Origin: an uncultured Treponema sp.
GTDB taxonomy: Bacteria > Spirochaetota > Spirochaetia > Treponematales > Treponemataceae
Assembly (NCBI GenBank): GCA_937902125.1
Contig: CALDIB010000096.1
Location: 1-31,368, forward strand
DNA: 31,368 nucleotides
Reading direction: 5' to 3'
This document shows, in pieces, positions 7,252 to 16,337 of the stretch (position 1 is its first letter; each line of letters opens with the position of its first letter). The position numbers and the translations under genes were made by a program. The notes beneath the pieces were generated by a model, which worked only from the letters and a program-made list of their open reading frames with translations, ran no database searches and was not told the DNA's origin.

Positions 7252-9021
7252 TTATCGCATTTTGTCGGCTTGGGCAAGCATTTTTGTTTCCCATGCCAGC
7301 AAGTCCTTTTCTTTTTTTTCGTCCTTTCCCTTGACGTCGCAGAGGATTCTAAAGACGGGTTCCGTGCCGCTTCCCCGCATCCAAATGTAGGCCGAAGGCT
7401 TTTTGGATTTTTCAAAGAAGAGAATCTTCAGGCCGCCTTTTCCGCTTTTTGAAAAGTCTTGGGCGCCCAACTTTTCTTTTGTTCCGTTGGTAAGGGCGCA
7501 TTTCCAAGAAGAAATGCCGTATTTTTTCACAAGGCCCTCCGCTCCGCTTTTGAAGGAACGCTCAAACACAATTTGAAAATTCTTTTTTAAAAGCGCGTGG
7601 TCCTTTGTCTTTATTTTTAGAATGGCCCGCCTTTCGCTGACGCCTGTGGTGGTGTATTTGGGAAGGGAATCCAAAATGTCGTCAAGGCTTGGCTTTTGTC
7701 CAAAGTCAAGGCCTTGGGATTTTTCCCAGGGCTCCAAAATTCCTTTTAAGGAAAGAAGCTTTATAAGGGCAAAGACTGTGTTCAAGGGATCGCGGACGGC
7801 GGCGGGATAGGTGATTGTTCCCCCGTTTGAGCCTTCGCCCAAGATTCTCACCTCATAGCCTTGATTCCGTTTTTCCCTGGCAAGGTTCACGACATTGGCC
7901 TCTCCAACTTCAGCCCTAAAAACTTTGGCTCCCAATGCGCCGGCTATTTCTTCTATCCGCATGGAAGTGGGGCAGTTTACCGCCACGGCCATTTTCGCGG
8001 CCTTGGCCTTGTTTTTTTTTGAAAGCCAAAGGGAATAAGAAAGTTCCGCCAAAACGCTTAAGGCGAACACTTCCTGCGCCTTTAAAATTTTCGCCTTTTT
8101 TTCTTTGGCGCTGTAGTAGACCAAGTTTCCCCGGTCGCCGTCGCAGTCGGGCATGTAGCCCAAAACTGGCCCCTTTGCCTTTGGGCCGATTTTTTCCGCA
8201 AGGGCCGCCACGTGGACAAGGTTTTCAGGCTCTGGAATAATTTCATGGGCGATGCGGCCGGCTTTTGAGTTCATGGCCTTAAAGCGGACGGCGTTTTCCT
8301 CAAAAAAATCTTTGTCAACGCTAAGGCAGCGGGCGCTTCCGTTAAAGTCCGCGCAAACATGGACGCCCCTTTCTTTTATGGCGGCCTTCAGGCCCTTAAA
8401 AAATTTATTTTGCTCTTGAACATTTTTTTGGGCGCTGATGACAAGGCGGGAAAATTTTTTGTAGGCCAAAAGCGCGGCCTTTTTGTTTTTTTCTTTTTGC
8501 AAAAGGATTTTTGAAATGTCCGCCTTGTCCGCTTTTTTTAAAAGCTCTTGGGCGCTTTTGGCCTCAAGCAGTTTTTTTTCAAAAATGCCTTTGACTTCGC
8601 TGTTTTGCGCCCCGCTAAGAACGCCGCCGTCGTTAAGGCCAAATTTTATTCCGTTGTGGCCGATGGGGTTGTGGCTTGCGGAAATGTAGATGAAAGCGTC
8701 AAAGGCTTTTGCGTAGGCCATGATTTCTGGGGCGGCGGCCGCTCCCACATAAAAGGCTTTTGCTTTTTTTAGAGCCAAGGCCTTTAAAACCGCTTGGGAA
8801 CATTCTTTTCCTGTGGGCCTTGTGTCGGAAGCCACGGCCACCCGCAAGGATTTTTTTTTGCTCTTGGCCATAAGCCATTCCAAAAAACTTTCCGCCGCCA
8901 AAAAGCAAAGCGCCTTGTTTTGGCTTCCGATTCTTTTTGAGCCGTCGCTTTCAATTCCGCTTTCCGCGAAAACTTTCCGCCAGCCGGAGGCCGACAAAAT
9001 CATCTTGTGTTCCAAGGGCAT
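7252..9021 (-). CDS. Second, divergent phosphohexomutase paralogue
   Basis: A 589-residue member of the alpha-D-phosphohexomutase superfamily. It keeps the phosphoserine loop (SASHNPIGHNG), a metal loop (PDCDGDRGN), GEGSNGG in place of the usual sugar loop, and the C-terminal phosphate loop RGSGTEPVFRI. It is very Lys-rich and much diverged from its neighbour, with extra sequence between domains 1 and 2, so its substrate may differ. The frame is open to 9075, but ATG 9021 is chosen because GGAG sits five bases upstream (9027-9030) and the longer form would overlap the preceding gene. Two runs of nine A in the coding strand (8012-8020 and 8851-8859) are possible slippage sites. The metal loop has the expected acidic residues, so activity is likely. 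Confidence 0.88.
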   Translation of the reverse strand: MPLEHKMILSASGWRKVFAESGIESDGSKRIGSQNKALCFLAAESFLEWLMAKSKKKSLRVAVASDTRPTGKECSQAVLKALALKKAKAFYVGAAAAPEIMAYAKAFDAFIYISASHNPIGHNGIKFGLNDGGVLSGAQNSEVKGIFEKKLLEAKSAQELLKKADKADISKILLQKEKNKKAALLAYKKFSRLVISAQKNVQEQNKFFKGLKAAIKERGVHVCADFNGSARCLSVDKDFFEENAVRFKAMNSKAGRIAHEIIPEPENLVHVAALAEKIGPKAKGPVLGYMPDCDGDRGNLVYYSAKEKKAKILKAQEVFALSVLAELSYSLWLSKKNKAKAAKMAVAVNCPTSMRIEEIAGALGAKVFRAEVGEANVVNLAREKRNQGYEVRILGEGSNGGTITYPAAVRDPLNTVFALIKLLSLKGILEPWEKSQGLDFGQKPSLDDILDSLPKYTTTGVSERRAILKIKTKDHALLKKNFQIVFERSFKSGAEGLVKKYGISSWKCALTNGTKEKLGAQDFSKSGKGGLKILFFEKSKKPSAYIWMRGSGTEPVFRILCDVKGKDEKKEKDLLAWETKMLAQADKMR

Positions 9022-9031
9022 AATTTCTCCG

Positions 9032-9898
9032 CTAGTAGCCTGAAACGCTGAAATTTGCAGAGACAGCGTTTTCAAAAATGTCAGAGGCTTTGACCGTGAT
9101 TGTGTTTATGCCGTGGGGCAAAAGAATGTGGCCAAGCAACTCGTAGTCATTTGAAGGATAAAATTCCTTGCTGGTGTAATTCTTGGAGCCGGAAATTAAA
9201 ATTTTTCCGTCCCGCCATATAAGCGTTTCCTTGCTTATTTTTTCAAGCTCCGCTCCGTTTACATAAACTTCGGACTTGTGCGGCGAGACTCCTGACTGTC
9301 TTTTTTTGTAGACGGCGTAAGGACCTGCTGGAACTGAGCGCAGGGAAGACAAATTGTAAATGCGGCCAAATTGGTTTTCCACGCTGATTTCGTCAAGGCG
9401 AATCCTGCCGGGCTTTATTGACCTGGGCATCAAAATCAGCGGGTTGATGTATGTCCTTGACTTTGTGTCCGCTATTTGAAATTCAATTGAGCCGCCTTCG
9501 CCTTTTTCGCTCCATGCCGAAAAGCCGGCTTCTCCCAATTCTTGTCCGTTTGACACTTGAAATTTTTCTTGAAGGCGAAGGGCGCTTTGTCCGTCAAGGT
9601 TTCCGTAAACCGAAATCAAGTCGTCGTTGTGGCTTATAATCGCGGCGTTTCCCAAGGTGGACTCAAACCAGTCTCCGTCATTTTGGTGCTCTGTGATGAC
9701 TGCGATTATTTTTCCGTTGTCGGCGGCCAAAGCGCTTTGAGCGTTTGGAAAATCAAGGGAAGCGTTGAATTTTCCCTTTCTGTTTTGCGCGAATGTGGGA
9801 ACGATGCTTTCTGTGTCCAGATTTTTTACCGGCCAGCCAAAGGCAAAGAGCGCCGCGCAAAAAAATGCGACGATAATGAATGAAAATAGGCGGCTCAT
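9032..9898 (-). CDS. Exported LytM/M23-like protein lacking catalytic residues
   Basis: A 288-residue protein with an N-terminal signal or anchor segment (residues 4-20). Residues about 55-155 follow the LytM/M23 layout: GKIIAVITEHQ, a central SHNDDLISVYGNL that matches the usual HGNGYxTxYxHL, QELGEAGFS, then GGSIEFQIADTKSRTYINPLILM. The metal-binding residues are missing: no HxxxD, and the HxH region reads IEFQI where active enzymes have LHFEV. It is therefore probably a non-enzymatic divisome or cell-wall regulator, or a structural domain. The C-terminal half carries beta-rich Ig-like sequence. A strong GGGAGGAAG site precedes the ATG. It lies 21 bases after the propeller-like gene and 10 bases before the second mutase. 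Confidence 0.7.
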   Translation of the reverse strand: MSRLFSFIIVAFFCAALFAFGWPVKNLDTESIVPTFAQNRKGKFNASLDFPNAQSALAADNGKIIAVITEHQNDGDWFESTLGNAAIISHNDDLISVYGNLDGQSALRLQEKFQVSNGQELGEAGFSAWSEKGEGGSIEFQIADTKSRTYINPLILMPRSIKPGRIRLDEISVENQFGRIYNLSSLRSVPAGPYAVYKKRQSGVSPHKSEVYVNGAELEKISKETLIWRDGKILISGSKNYTSKEFYPSNDYELLGHILLPHGINTITVKASDIFENAVSANFSVSGY

Positions 9899-9919
9899 TT
9901 TAACTTGCTTCCTCCCGCG

Positions 9920-10987
9920 TCAACTTTTTGAAATGGACAGGCGGGAAATCTTGTTGTCCCGTCCCACAAAAAGGGTGTTTCCGTCAGCCAAAATAAAGGC
10001 TGAGTCGGCCTCAAACGAAAACTGGCCGGCCTTTTCGGTCCACTTTTCCAAAATGGTTATTGTGTAGTATTTTTTTGCGTATCGGCTTAGGACAAAAACG
10101 CTTTGGTCCACAGGAGATTCCTGTATGTCCAAAATTGTTCCCGAAAGCGGAACCCGCTTTGCCTCTCCGCTCTTTGTGTCCACCACGCCCAGCGCGTCTA
10201 TTGAGTCAAAGTAAACGTAGCGCTCGTTGTCGCTAAAGTGGACCTTGGCTTGGCGGGTCAAATTGACCTTTAGAAATTCGTGGTAAATGATTTTTTCGTA
10301 ATTCACTTCGTCGCGGTAGAGGACAAAGCGCTGGGGATCCAGGCCGCACACGCAGGCGAACATTTTTCCTGAATCGCTTATGTCGGCGCCAAGAATGACC
10401 GGATAGTCGCTTCCGCCGGGAAAGACCTCTATTTTTTTTCTCCCGTATTTGTCAAAGACCAAAAGCTGGCCGTCGGCGTATCCAGCGACGCTTCCGTTTT
10501 CGGAGGAGTTGAACGCGGTGATGGGAGCGGCGGCTTCCCATTCCGCCTCCAGATTTCCGCTGCTTTTGTTCACAAAGGCAAAGGCGGAGCCGCCGGGCTC
10601 AAACAAAAAAATTCTGTCCTGTTGGATGAAAGGAAAGCCCGCCGCCTTTATTTTGCAAAGCGTTTGTCCGTAGGGGCTTTGAACGGAAATTTCTTGAGAG
10701 TCCTGACTGTAAAGGGAATAGAAATTTTTTGAAAAAACGGCCTTGTATGGAATGTCAACGACTGAAACTATTTTTCCTGAATGGGTAAAGTAGCCGCCCT
10801 TGTTTCCAAGCCTAAAGGGCAGAATGTTTTCGGAAGCAATCTGGTCGGGGGTCTTTAAAATGTCCCGCGTCCACTCCGGGCGCAAATGCAATTCCGTTTG
10901 CAAGGGCGTGTAGCTCAAGAAAAAATACGCCAGGGCAATGGCAAAGCAGGCCAGGCAACGAAGCAAAATTATATTCCGCGCTTTCAT
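9920..10987 (-). CDS. Membrane-anchored beta-propeller-like protein, unknown function
   Basis: A 355-residue protein with a short basic N-terminus and one hydrophobic helix (about residues 8-26), so it is anchored or secreted into the periplasm. The rest is all-beta, with recurring strand patterns such as FVNKSSGNLEAEW, QLLVFDKYGRKKIEVF, ALGVVDTKSGEAKRVPL and TLFVGRDNKISRLSI. These resemble WD40/PQQ-type propeller blades, but no signature is strong enough to name a family. It is the first gene of the minus-strand run. Its promoter is visible just upstream and predicts an mRNA with almost no leader. The downstream LytM-like gene suggests an envelope role; that is inference. Confidence 0.65.
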   Translation of the reverse strand: MKARNIILLRCLACFAIALAYFFLSYTPLQTELHLRPEWTRDILKTPDQIASENILPFRLGNKGGYFTHSGKIVSVVDIPYKAVFSKNFYSLYSQDSQEISVQSPYGQTLCKIKAAGFPFIQQDRIFLFEPGGSAFAFVNKSSGNLEAEWEAAAPITAFNSSENGSVAGYADGQLLVFDKYGRKKIEVFPGGSDYPVILGADISDSGKMFACVCGLDPQRFVLYRDEVNYEKIIYHEFLKVNLTRQAKVHFSDNERYVYFDSIDALGVVDTKSGEAKRVPLSGTILDIQESPVDQSVFVLSRYAKKYYTITILEKWTEKAGQFSFEADSAFILADGNTLFVGRDNKISRLSISKS

Positions 10988-10989
10988 AT

Positions 10990-11025
10990 CCCCGACATTA
11001 TAGAGAAAAAATAAAAGGGGCGCAA
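10990..11025 (-). promoter_or_regulatory. Promoter of the 10987-4857 operon, nearly leaderless
   Basis: Read on the minus strand: -35 TTGCGC (11025-11020), 17-base spacer, consensus -10 TATAAT (11002-10997). Transcription starting about seven bases downstream would begin near 10990, only 3-4 bases before the ATG at 10987. The GGGGA just before the ATG would then be mostly absent from the mRNA. Confidence 0.6.
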
Positions 11026-11045
11026 GCCGTTTTGCTTCTTCGTCC

Positions 11046-11074
11046 TTGAATATAATTGAATATTTTGCTATAAT
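11046..11074 (+). promoter_or_regulatory. Promoter of the outer-membrane barrel/glycosyltransferase operon
   Basis: -35 TTGAAT (11046-11051), 17-base spacer and an extended -10, TGCTATAAT (11066-11074). The expected start is near 11081, which gives a 20-base leader with a weak GGAA site before ATG 11101. It is divergent from the promoter of the 10987 gene within the same 113-base gap. Confidence 0.65.
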
Positions 11075-11100
11075 TTTTGACTGTAATTTTGGAAATGTTT

Positions 11101-12837
11101 ATGAAACTAAGCAAGTTTTTTGCAAGCCTTTTTATTTTTGTCCTTGCCGCTAAAAGCTCTTTTTCGTCCCCCAGGCGGGGCTCCGATTTGGTTCAGAGCG
11201 GGCATTGGATTTACGACGCGCTTGCCTCAATTGAATTGGATTTTGGACGCTGGAATTTTGTTGACCAAACGCCCCTTACGCTTATGGAACTTAAGGGAAT
11301 GCTTGAAGAAATTCCCTACGAAAAACTGTCTGATTCGGGAAAGGCGCAATACCTTCGCGCTCAAGATTATTTTTCCCAGTTTGACCTTTCCCTTGACGCC
11401 GGGATTTTTTCCCTTGGAATTGAGCCCAAGATTTCTGTTGAAGGCTACGCAAAGACAAACTCGGACTTAAGATGGCTTTACAATTGCCATGACCGCCAGC
11501 GTTTGGCCGAGATTCCAGTACGCTTGACCTTAAGCGACTATTTGACCGTTTACATGGGCCTTGGAGTGGGCCAGCGCCGCTCCTACATGTCCAAGAACGA
11601 CAATTATGTGAACCATATTTTTATTGAGGACGCCTTTGACCCCAACATAACTCATTTTACATACCTTTCCTCCGGCTACAGGTGGGACAACGGCGTTGGC
11701 GTAAACTTGAATTTTGGAATGGGCCGCCACAACTTTGGCCGCGCCTCTTTGGGCAGCGTCATTCAAAGCGACTATCTTACCGACTTGCCTTACGGAAACT
11801 TGCGCCTTTACTCGCCGATTTTCACCTACGATTTTAACATCCAGCAGCTGAACCAAAAAGAAACGATGTATGCCCACGAAATTGACTTTAGGCTTTTTAG
11901 AAAGTTCACCTTCGGCTTTTTGGAAGGGGGCGCGGCCTACGACGTTTTTGACATGAAGTTCTTGAACCCCTTTGGCATATTCCACGCCTACGAGCTGAAC
12001 AACCAATACGACTGGATTTCTTATATGGGCGTGAAATTCAATTACGTTCCCTGCAAAAACTTGCGCCTTTACTTCTTGATTGCCAAAACAGAGCACCAAA
12101 TGTTCACGGAGCAAACCTCGGGCGCGGGAGCCTTGCCTGAAGGCCGGGGTTTGCAGGGCGGCTTGGACTTGCAGTTTCCGGTCAAGGGCGGCTTTCTTAA
12201 ATTCAACCTTGAAGGCTACTACGCATCTCCCTATTTGTGGATAAAGCAAAGTCCCAACTGGTCCCTTGTTTCTGCCAAGGGCGACAAAAAAGGGCCTGAC
12301 TATGAATGGATTGGAAGCCCTGTGGGCCCGGACTCCATCGCCGGAAAATTCTCCGCCGGTTACGAAAAGCCCGGAAAATGGTCTGTTGACTTGAACTACA
12401 TTTTTGCCGCGCGGGGCGAGTTTTCAAATTTTGACATTTTTACAGACTATGGCTGGATTAACGGGTATACAACCGAAAAAAGCTATGAAAAGAATTGGAT
12501 TTACGTTGACACGCCGGACTATGAGTACGGCCGCAGTTATTCAAGCCCCCACGGAACCGCCGAATACGACAACATCGTTTACATAAAGGCCGGCTATTCT
12601 CCGCTAAAATGGCTGACCCTCATAGCGCAGCCCGCCTACTTGTTTGTTTTCAACCACAACAATGTCAGCGGAAATTTCCAGCATGGCTTTGAGGCGGCGC
12701 TTTCTTGCAGAATCGATTTTTGCCGAATGCTGAAAAAGCCGGCCAACTTTGACTTTTTGCTAAAGGACAAGCATGACCGGGAGGCTCAAAAATCCGCCGC
12801 CCAAGGCGGCGCGGAAAAAGAGGGCGGCGAAATATGA
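11101..12837 (+). CDS. Wzi-like outer-membrane beta-barrel protein (paralogue 1)
   Basis: A 578-residue exported protein with signal peptide (KLSKFFASLFIFVLAAKSSFS, cleavage near 22). An N-terminal helical region (SGHWIYDALASIELDF...LTLMELKGMLEEIP) is followed by about 20 amphipathic beta-strands with alternating aromatic residues, as in an outer-membrane barrel. The segment GRASLGSVIQSDYLTDLP, followed by LRLYSPIFTYDF, resembles the capsule-assembly Wzi family, which binds surface polysaccharide in E. coli. The C-terminus has an extra charged tail (KDKHDREAQK...) after the last strand. ATG 11101 is preferred over an upstream in-frame TTG at 11077 because the signal peptide begins there. Its stop overlaps the next ATG (ATGA). 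The Wzi call is tentative; the barrel and export calls are stronger. Confidence 0.72.
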   Translation: MKLSKFFASLFIFVLAAKSSFSSPRRGSDLVQSGHWIYDALASIELDFGRWNFVDQTPLTLMELKGMLEEIPYEKLSDSGKAQYLRAQDYFSQFDLSLDAGIFSLGIEPKISVEGYAKTNSDLRWLYNCHDRQRLAEIPVRLTLSDYLTVYMGLGVGQRRSYMSKNDNYVNHIFIEDAFDPNITHFTYLSSGYRWDNGVGVNLNFGMGRHNFGRASLGSVIQSDYLTDLPYGNLRLYSPIFTYDFNIQQLNQKETMYAHEIDFRLFRKFTFGFLEGGAAYDVFDMKFLNPFGIFHAYELNNQYDWISYMGVKFNYVPCKNLRLYFLIAKTEHQMFTEQTSGAGALPEGRGLQGGLDLQFPVKGGFLKFNLEGYYASPYLWIKQSPNWSLVSAKGDKKGPDYEWIGSPVGPDSIAGKFSAGYEKPGKWSVDLNYIFAARGEFSNFDIFTDYGWINGYTTEKSYEKNWIYVDTPDYEYGRSYSSPHGTAEYDNIVYIKAGYSPLKWLTLIAQPAYLFVFNHNNVSGNFQHGFEAALSCRIDFCRMLKKPANFDFLLKDKHDREAQKSAAQGGAEKEGGEI

Positions 12838-14567
12838 AAAAAATTTGTTTTGTCGCCCTGCTTTTATTCGCGGCCTCCCTTTGCCTTTTTTCGCAAAAGG
12901 CCGGACGGGGAGGACAAAACCTTTTGGAAAGCCGCCATTGGATTTACGACTCCCTTCAAATCTTGGAGCAAGAAAGCGCCATAGTCCAGTTTTCCGACCA
13001 GTCTCCCTTGTCCTTGAGCCAAGTTCGGGCCATGTTGGGAGAGATTGACTATGACTCTTTGAGCCAGCCCGGCCGCGCCCACTACGACATGATTGTGGAT
13101 TATCTAAAGGAAACAAGCTTTTCCCTTAACGCTTCCGTTTTGCAAGTTCGCGCGGAGCCCGCCCTCAACTTGGAAGGGTATGTCAAGACAAATTCCAACG
13201 CTCCCTTTGCATTTGACCGCTTTGAAAAAAAGCGCTTTTTGGAATTTCCGGTCACACTTTCCGTTTCTGATTACGCCAGTCTTTACGCCGACCTTTTTGC
13301 CGGCATAAACAAAAGCGCGGCCGAGGACAACGACACTTTTATAAACATTCCGTACAGTCCAAAAACTTTTGACGTAAATTTTCCCCATAACGCCTACGGC
13401 TCTTTTGGCTATGATTGGACTGACAGCGTTGGCTTTAATTTTAGGATTTCAAACATGAGCCAGTCCTTTGGCCGCGCCCAGACAGGCTCCATAATTCAGT
13501 CTGAATATTTGACCGACGCGACCCACGCCGCGCTTTCAATTTACTCTCCCATTCTTTACTATTCAGGAGGAATAACTCAATACAACAACCGCCGCTACCT
13601 TTATTCCCACAAGGTTGACGCAAGAATCGGAAAAAAAATTCAAGTGTCGTTCATGGAGGCCGCCCTTCCTTATGGAGGAATGGATTTGCGCTTTTTCAAT
13701 CCCATGATGTTCCTGCACAATTACGCCTCTTGGCTTGACTATGAGGCGGACGGAAGCGACGTTGGAAGCTATTTTGGAATAAAGGCCAGCGCAAGTCCTA
13801 CAAAATATTTTAGAATTTTCGCGCTTTGGTCCATGACCCAGTTCCAGCTTCCTGTGGAGATGGACGACGACAACACAAACAAGGACAACTACGTTCCCAA
13901 CGCCATGGGAGTTCAGCTGGGCCTTGAGTCATACGTTCCATTTAAAAAGGGTCACTTTCATTTTAACCTTGAGGGCTATTACGCCCAGCCTTACTTGTAT
14001 ATCAACTCAAGCCCCAACTGGTCTTTTGTCCGAACCTCGTCCGAAAGCAGTTCCGGAAGCAAGGATTTTTACGAGTGGATAGGAACCCGTTACGGGCCTG
14101 ACACGGTGGCCGCAAGTTTTGACGCTTCCTACAGCGTTCCAAAAAAATGGTCGGCGGGCTTCAAGTATTTGTTCTTGGCGCGGGGCGAGCTTTCTGATCC
14201 CGGCATTTTCAAGAAAGTCGGCTGGGGGCCAAGGATTTTGAATATTGACGACGCGGCCCTCAAGTCTTGGGTTTATCCTTATACTGGCGACAACAAGCAT
14301 GGAAGTTTGAACGACGACCAAAAATACAGAAACGGCCGCAATTTTGCCGCGCCCAGCGGAATTCCGGAATACGTCAACGTCATAAGCTTCTACGCCAGCT
14401 ACTGCCTCAAGGACTGGCTTGAATTTGTGGGCCGGCCGGCTTTGGCCGTAATCCTCAACTCGGGCCATGAAAGCGGAAAGTCTGACGTTTCTTTTGAAAT
14501 GCTTTTGGGAGTGAGAATAAAGTTTACAAAAATAAAAAAAAATAGTTCAAGCCATAAAGGAGAATGA
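12834..14567 (+). CDS. Wzi-like outer-membrane beta-barrel protein (paralogue 2)
   Basis: A 577-residue protein clearly paralogous to the preceding one. It shares SRHWIYDSLQILEQ, LSLSQVRAMLGEIDYDSL, LNLEGYVKTNS, the Wzi-like GRAQTGSIIQSEYLTDA, FHFNLEGYYAQPYLYI, SPNWSFV and YEWIGTRYGPDTVAASF. It has an N-terminal signal peptide (MKKICFVALLLFAASLCLFS). The strand alternation and aromatic belts predict an outer-membrane barrel. It is linked to its neighbours by ATGA overlaps on both sides, so the three barrels are probably made in fixed proportion. Tandem duplication followed by divergence is the simplest origin. Binding of a surface glycan or glycolipid is inferred from family resemblance only. 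Confidence 0.72.
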   Translation: MKKICFVALLLFAASLCLFSQKAGRGGQNLLESRHWIYDSLQILEQESAIVQFSDQSPLSLSQVRAMLGEIDYDSLSQPGRAHYDMIVDYLKETSFSLNASVLQVRAEPALNLEGYVKTNSNAPFAFDRFEKKRFLEFPVTLSVSDYASLYADLFAGINKSAAEDNDTFINIPYSPKTFDVNFPHNAYGSFGYDWTDSVGFNFRISNMSQSFGRAQTGSIIQSEYLTDATHAALSIYSPILYYSGGITQYNNRRYLYSHKVDARIGKKIQVSFMEAALPYGGMDLRFFNPMMFLHNYASWLDYEADGSDVGSYFGIKASASPTKYFRIFALWSMTQFQLPVEMDDDNTNKDNYVPNAMGVQLGLESYVPFKKGHFHFNLEGYYAQPYLYINSSPNWSFVRTSSESSSGSKDFYEWIGTRYGPDTVAASFDASYSVPKKWSAGFKYLFLARGELSDPGIFKKVGWGPRILNIDDAALKSWVYPYTGDNKHGSLNDDQKYRNGRNFAAPSGIPEYVNVISFYASYCLKDWLEFVGRPALAVILNSGHESGKSDVSFEMLLGVRIKFTKIKKNSSSHKGE

Positions 14568-16321
14568 AAATGTTTTTTGCCAGCAAGCTGTTCAATAAAA
14601 AGTCGGCCGTCCTTTCTTTTTTGCTTTTTGCGGCCGCGTCGTCTTTTGCCCAAGTTTCGATAGATCCAAACCTTGATTTTTACGACAGCGCCAGGGAGTG
14701 GCAGGTAAAAGGCTATGTGGGCTTTTTGCCGCAAATCAGCCCTTATCCTGCCAGCGTCATTAAGGAGATTCTTGACGCGGTTATAGAAAAGGGAACCGAG
14801 GCCGACGCCGAGACGGCCCGGTATTATTACGAAAAATATTTTTCAAAGGCGTGGCATGTGGGCGTGGAGGCCGGAGCCAGCCTAAAGGCTTCGGACAAGG
14901 GCGGCGACAAACTAAAGAAATTCTTCTTTTTTGAGCCTTCGTTTTTTGGAGACATTCAGTTTAAGGACTGGATCAGTTTGGGCTACAGTCTTGGCCTTAA
15001 CTTGCACAACAATTCCACCGAGTCGGCCGAGCTTTTGAGGACGTTTCAGAACGAGCCTTTGAACACTTGGGGAGACGCGGCCACTTTTGGTCCCGTTGAC
15101 GGAAACTGGGACATGGAGGCCGGACTCAATCTTGGAAACTCAAAGATAAGCGGAATCATGGGCGCAAACAGAATGGGCTTTTCAAACATTTTTGGCCACG
15201 ACAATATTATCTTGAATCCCCATTCCTGCCACATGAACAATTTGCTTTTCAACTACGCTTCCGAAAAATGGCAGTATTCCCAGTCGATTTCGGCCATAGC
15301 CGCGTCCAATTTTAACGGCGAGAACGCCGCCAACAAATTTTTGGCCTTTCATTCCATTCGATTTACGCCCATAAAACGGTTTTCCATAACTTATTTCGAG
15401 TCCGGAATTGTTGGCGGCCGCTTTGACCCCAGCTACTTGATTCCGGCGCCCTTCATTCTTTTGCAAGGAATGTTCGACGCGGGCGACAACGACATTTATG
15501 GACTTCACTTTGAAGTTAGGCCTGTGGACCGCTTGGAGGCGGCCTTAACCTTTGCCGTTGACGACATAAGCGTTGACGATTGGGGCAAGGGAAACTTTGA
15601 CTCAAAGTTCAAGGCCGCCTTGCAAACGGGCCTTGTCTACACGCCCGCGGCGGACTTTTGCAAGCGCTTGGAATTTGACTACACGCTGGTTTTGCCATAC
15701 ATGTATTCCCATTGGATTAATTCTCCAGACTATGACACTACGGCTGTTGACAAGAGAATGTATAATTATCAGGACTACACAAACCACGGAGTGTCAATAG
15801 GCTCAAACTTGCCGCCTAATTCCGACCGTCTGCATTTTGAAATCGCCTTTGAGCCCGCAAAGCGCCTTAAGCTTAACGTGATTACTGATTATGTCCGCCA
15901 CGCCAACGAAACCGAAAGCTGGACAAACCAGGAGGCCATAACCCACTGCGTTAAATTTGTCAATGGCGACAACACTGGCGGCGCGGCCACAGACCCCTAT
16001 CCAAAAAGCGTTCAAAACCGCATGGACTTTATGAAGCAAGAGCATAAGATGCATGTGGTTCAGCTGGGCCTAAAGGCTTCTTGGGAGGCCTTTAGAAACA
16101 AGGGCGGAAGCCTAAGCCTGAATCTGGGCTACACCTTTGAGTACATTCACAACAAGGGCGTTGACTCGGCCATATACTCTAATGTTGTGGCGGAAGGCAT
16201 AAACGGCGCTTCCGAAGAGGATAAAAACGCGAAAGTTGACGCCGCGCGAAAAGATTGGGCGGACAAACTTTATGACCAAGTGAACAATTACGTTTCCCTT
16301 TCCGTAAAATACAGCTATTAA
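14564..16321 (+). CDS. Outer-membrane beta-barrel protein, third member of the operon
   Basis: A 585-residue exported protein with signal peptide (SAVLSFLLFAAASSFAQ). An N-terminal helical part (YPASVIKEILDAVIEKG) is followed by a beta-rich domain ending in the barrel-like strand NNYVSLSVKYSY. It has the same general plan as the two upstream Wzi-like paralogues (short helical head, large barrel), but sequence similarity to them is low. Segments such as GNSKISGIMGANRMGFS and FESGIVGGRFDPSYLIPAPF are in keeping with a Wzi-type or related porin-like barrel. The ribosome site AAAGGAGA (14556-14563) lies inside the end of the preceding gene, and the start overlaps its stop (ATGA). The glycosyltransferase gene follows after 16 bases. 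Confidence 0.68.
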   Translation: MKMFFASKLFNKKSAVLSFLLFAAASSFAQVSIDPNLDFYDSAREWQVKGYVGFLPQISPYPASVIKEILDAVIEKGTEADAETARYYYEKYFSKAWHVGVEAGASLKASDKGGDKLKKFFFFEPSFFGDIQFKDWISLGYSLGLNLHNNSTESAELLRTFQNEPLNTWGDAATFGPVDGNWDMEAGLNLGNSKISGIMGANRMGFSNIFGHDNIILNPHSCHMNNLLFNYASEKWQYSQSISAIAASNFNGENAANKFLAFHSIRFTPIKRFSITYFESGIVGGRFDPSYLIPAPFILLQGMFDAGDNDIYGLHFEVRPVDRLEAALTFAVDDISVDDWGKGNFDSKFKAALQTGLVYTPAADFCKRLEFDYTLVLPYMYSHWINSPDYDTTAVDKRMYNYQDYTNHGVSIGSNLPPNSDRLHFEIAFEPAKRLKLNVITDYVRHANETESWTNQEAITHCVKFVNGDNTGGAATDPYPKSVQNRMDFMKQEHKMHVVQLGLKASWEAFRNKGGSLSLNLGYTFEYIHNKGVDSAIYSNVVAEGINGASEEDKNAKVDAARKDWADKLYDQVNNYVSLSVKYSY

Positions 16322-16337
16322 TTTTGGAGGAGTCGCG

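Noticed and set aside
11530..12249. Long minus-strand open frame (239 codons) opposite the first outer-membrane barrel gene
   Set aside because: It is antisense to a well-supported gene with signal peptide and paralogue, and its sequence shows no domain. Open frames opposite GC-biased codons are common here.
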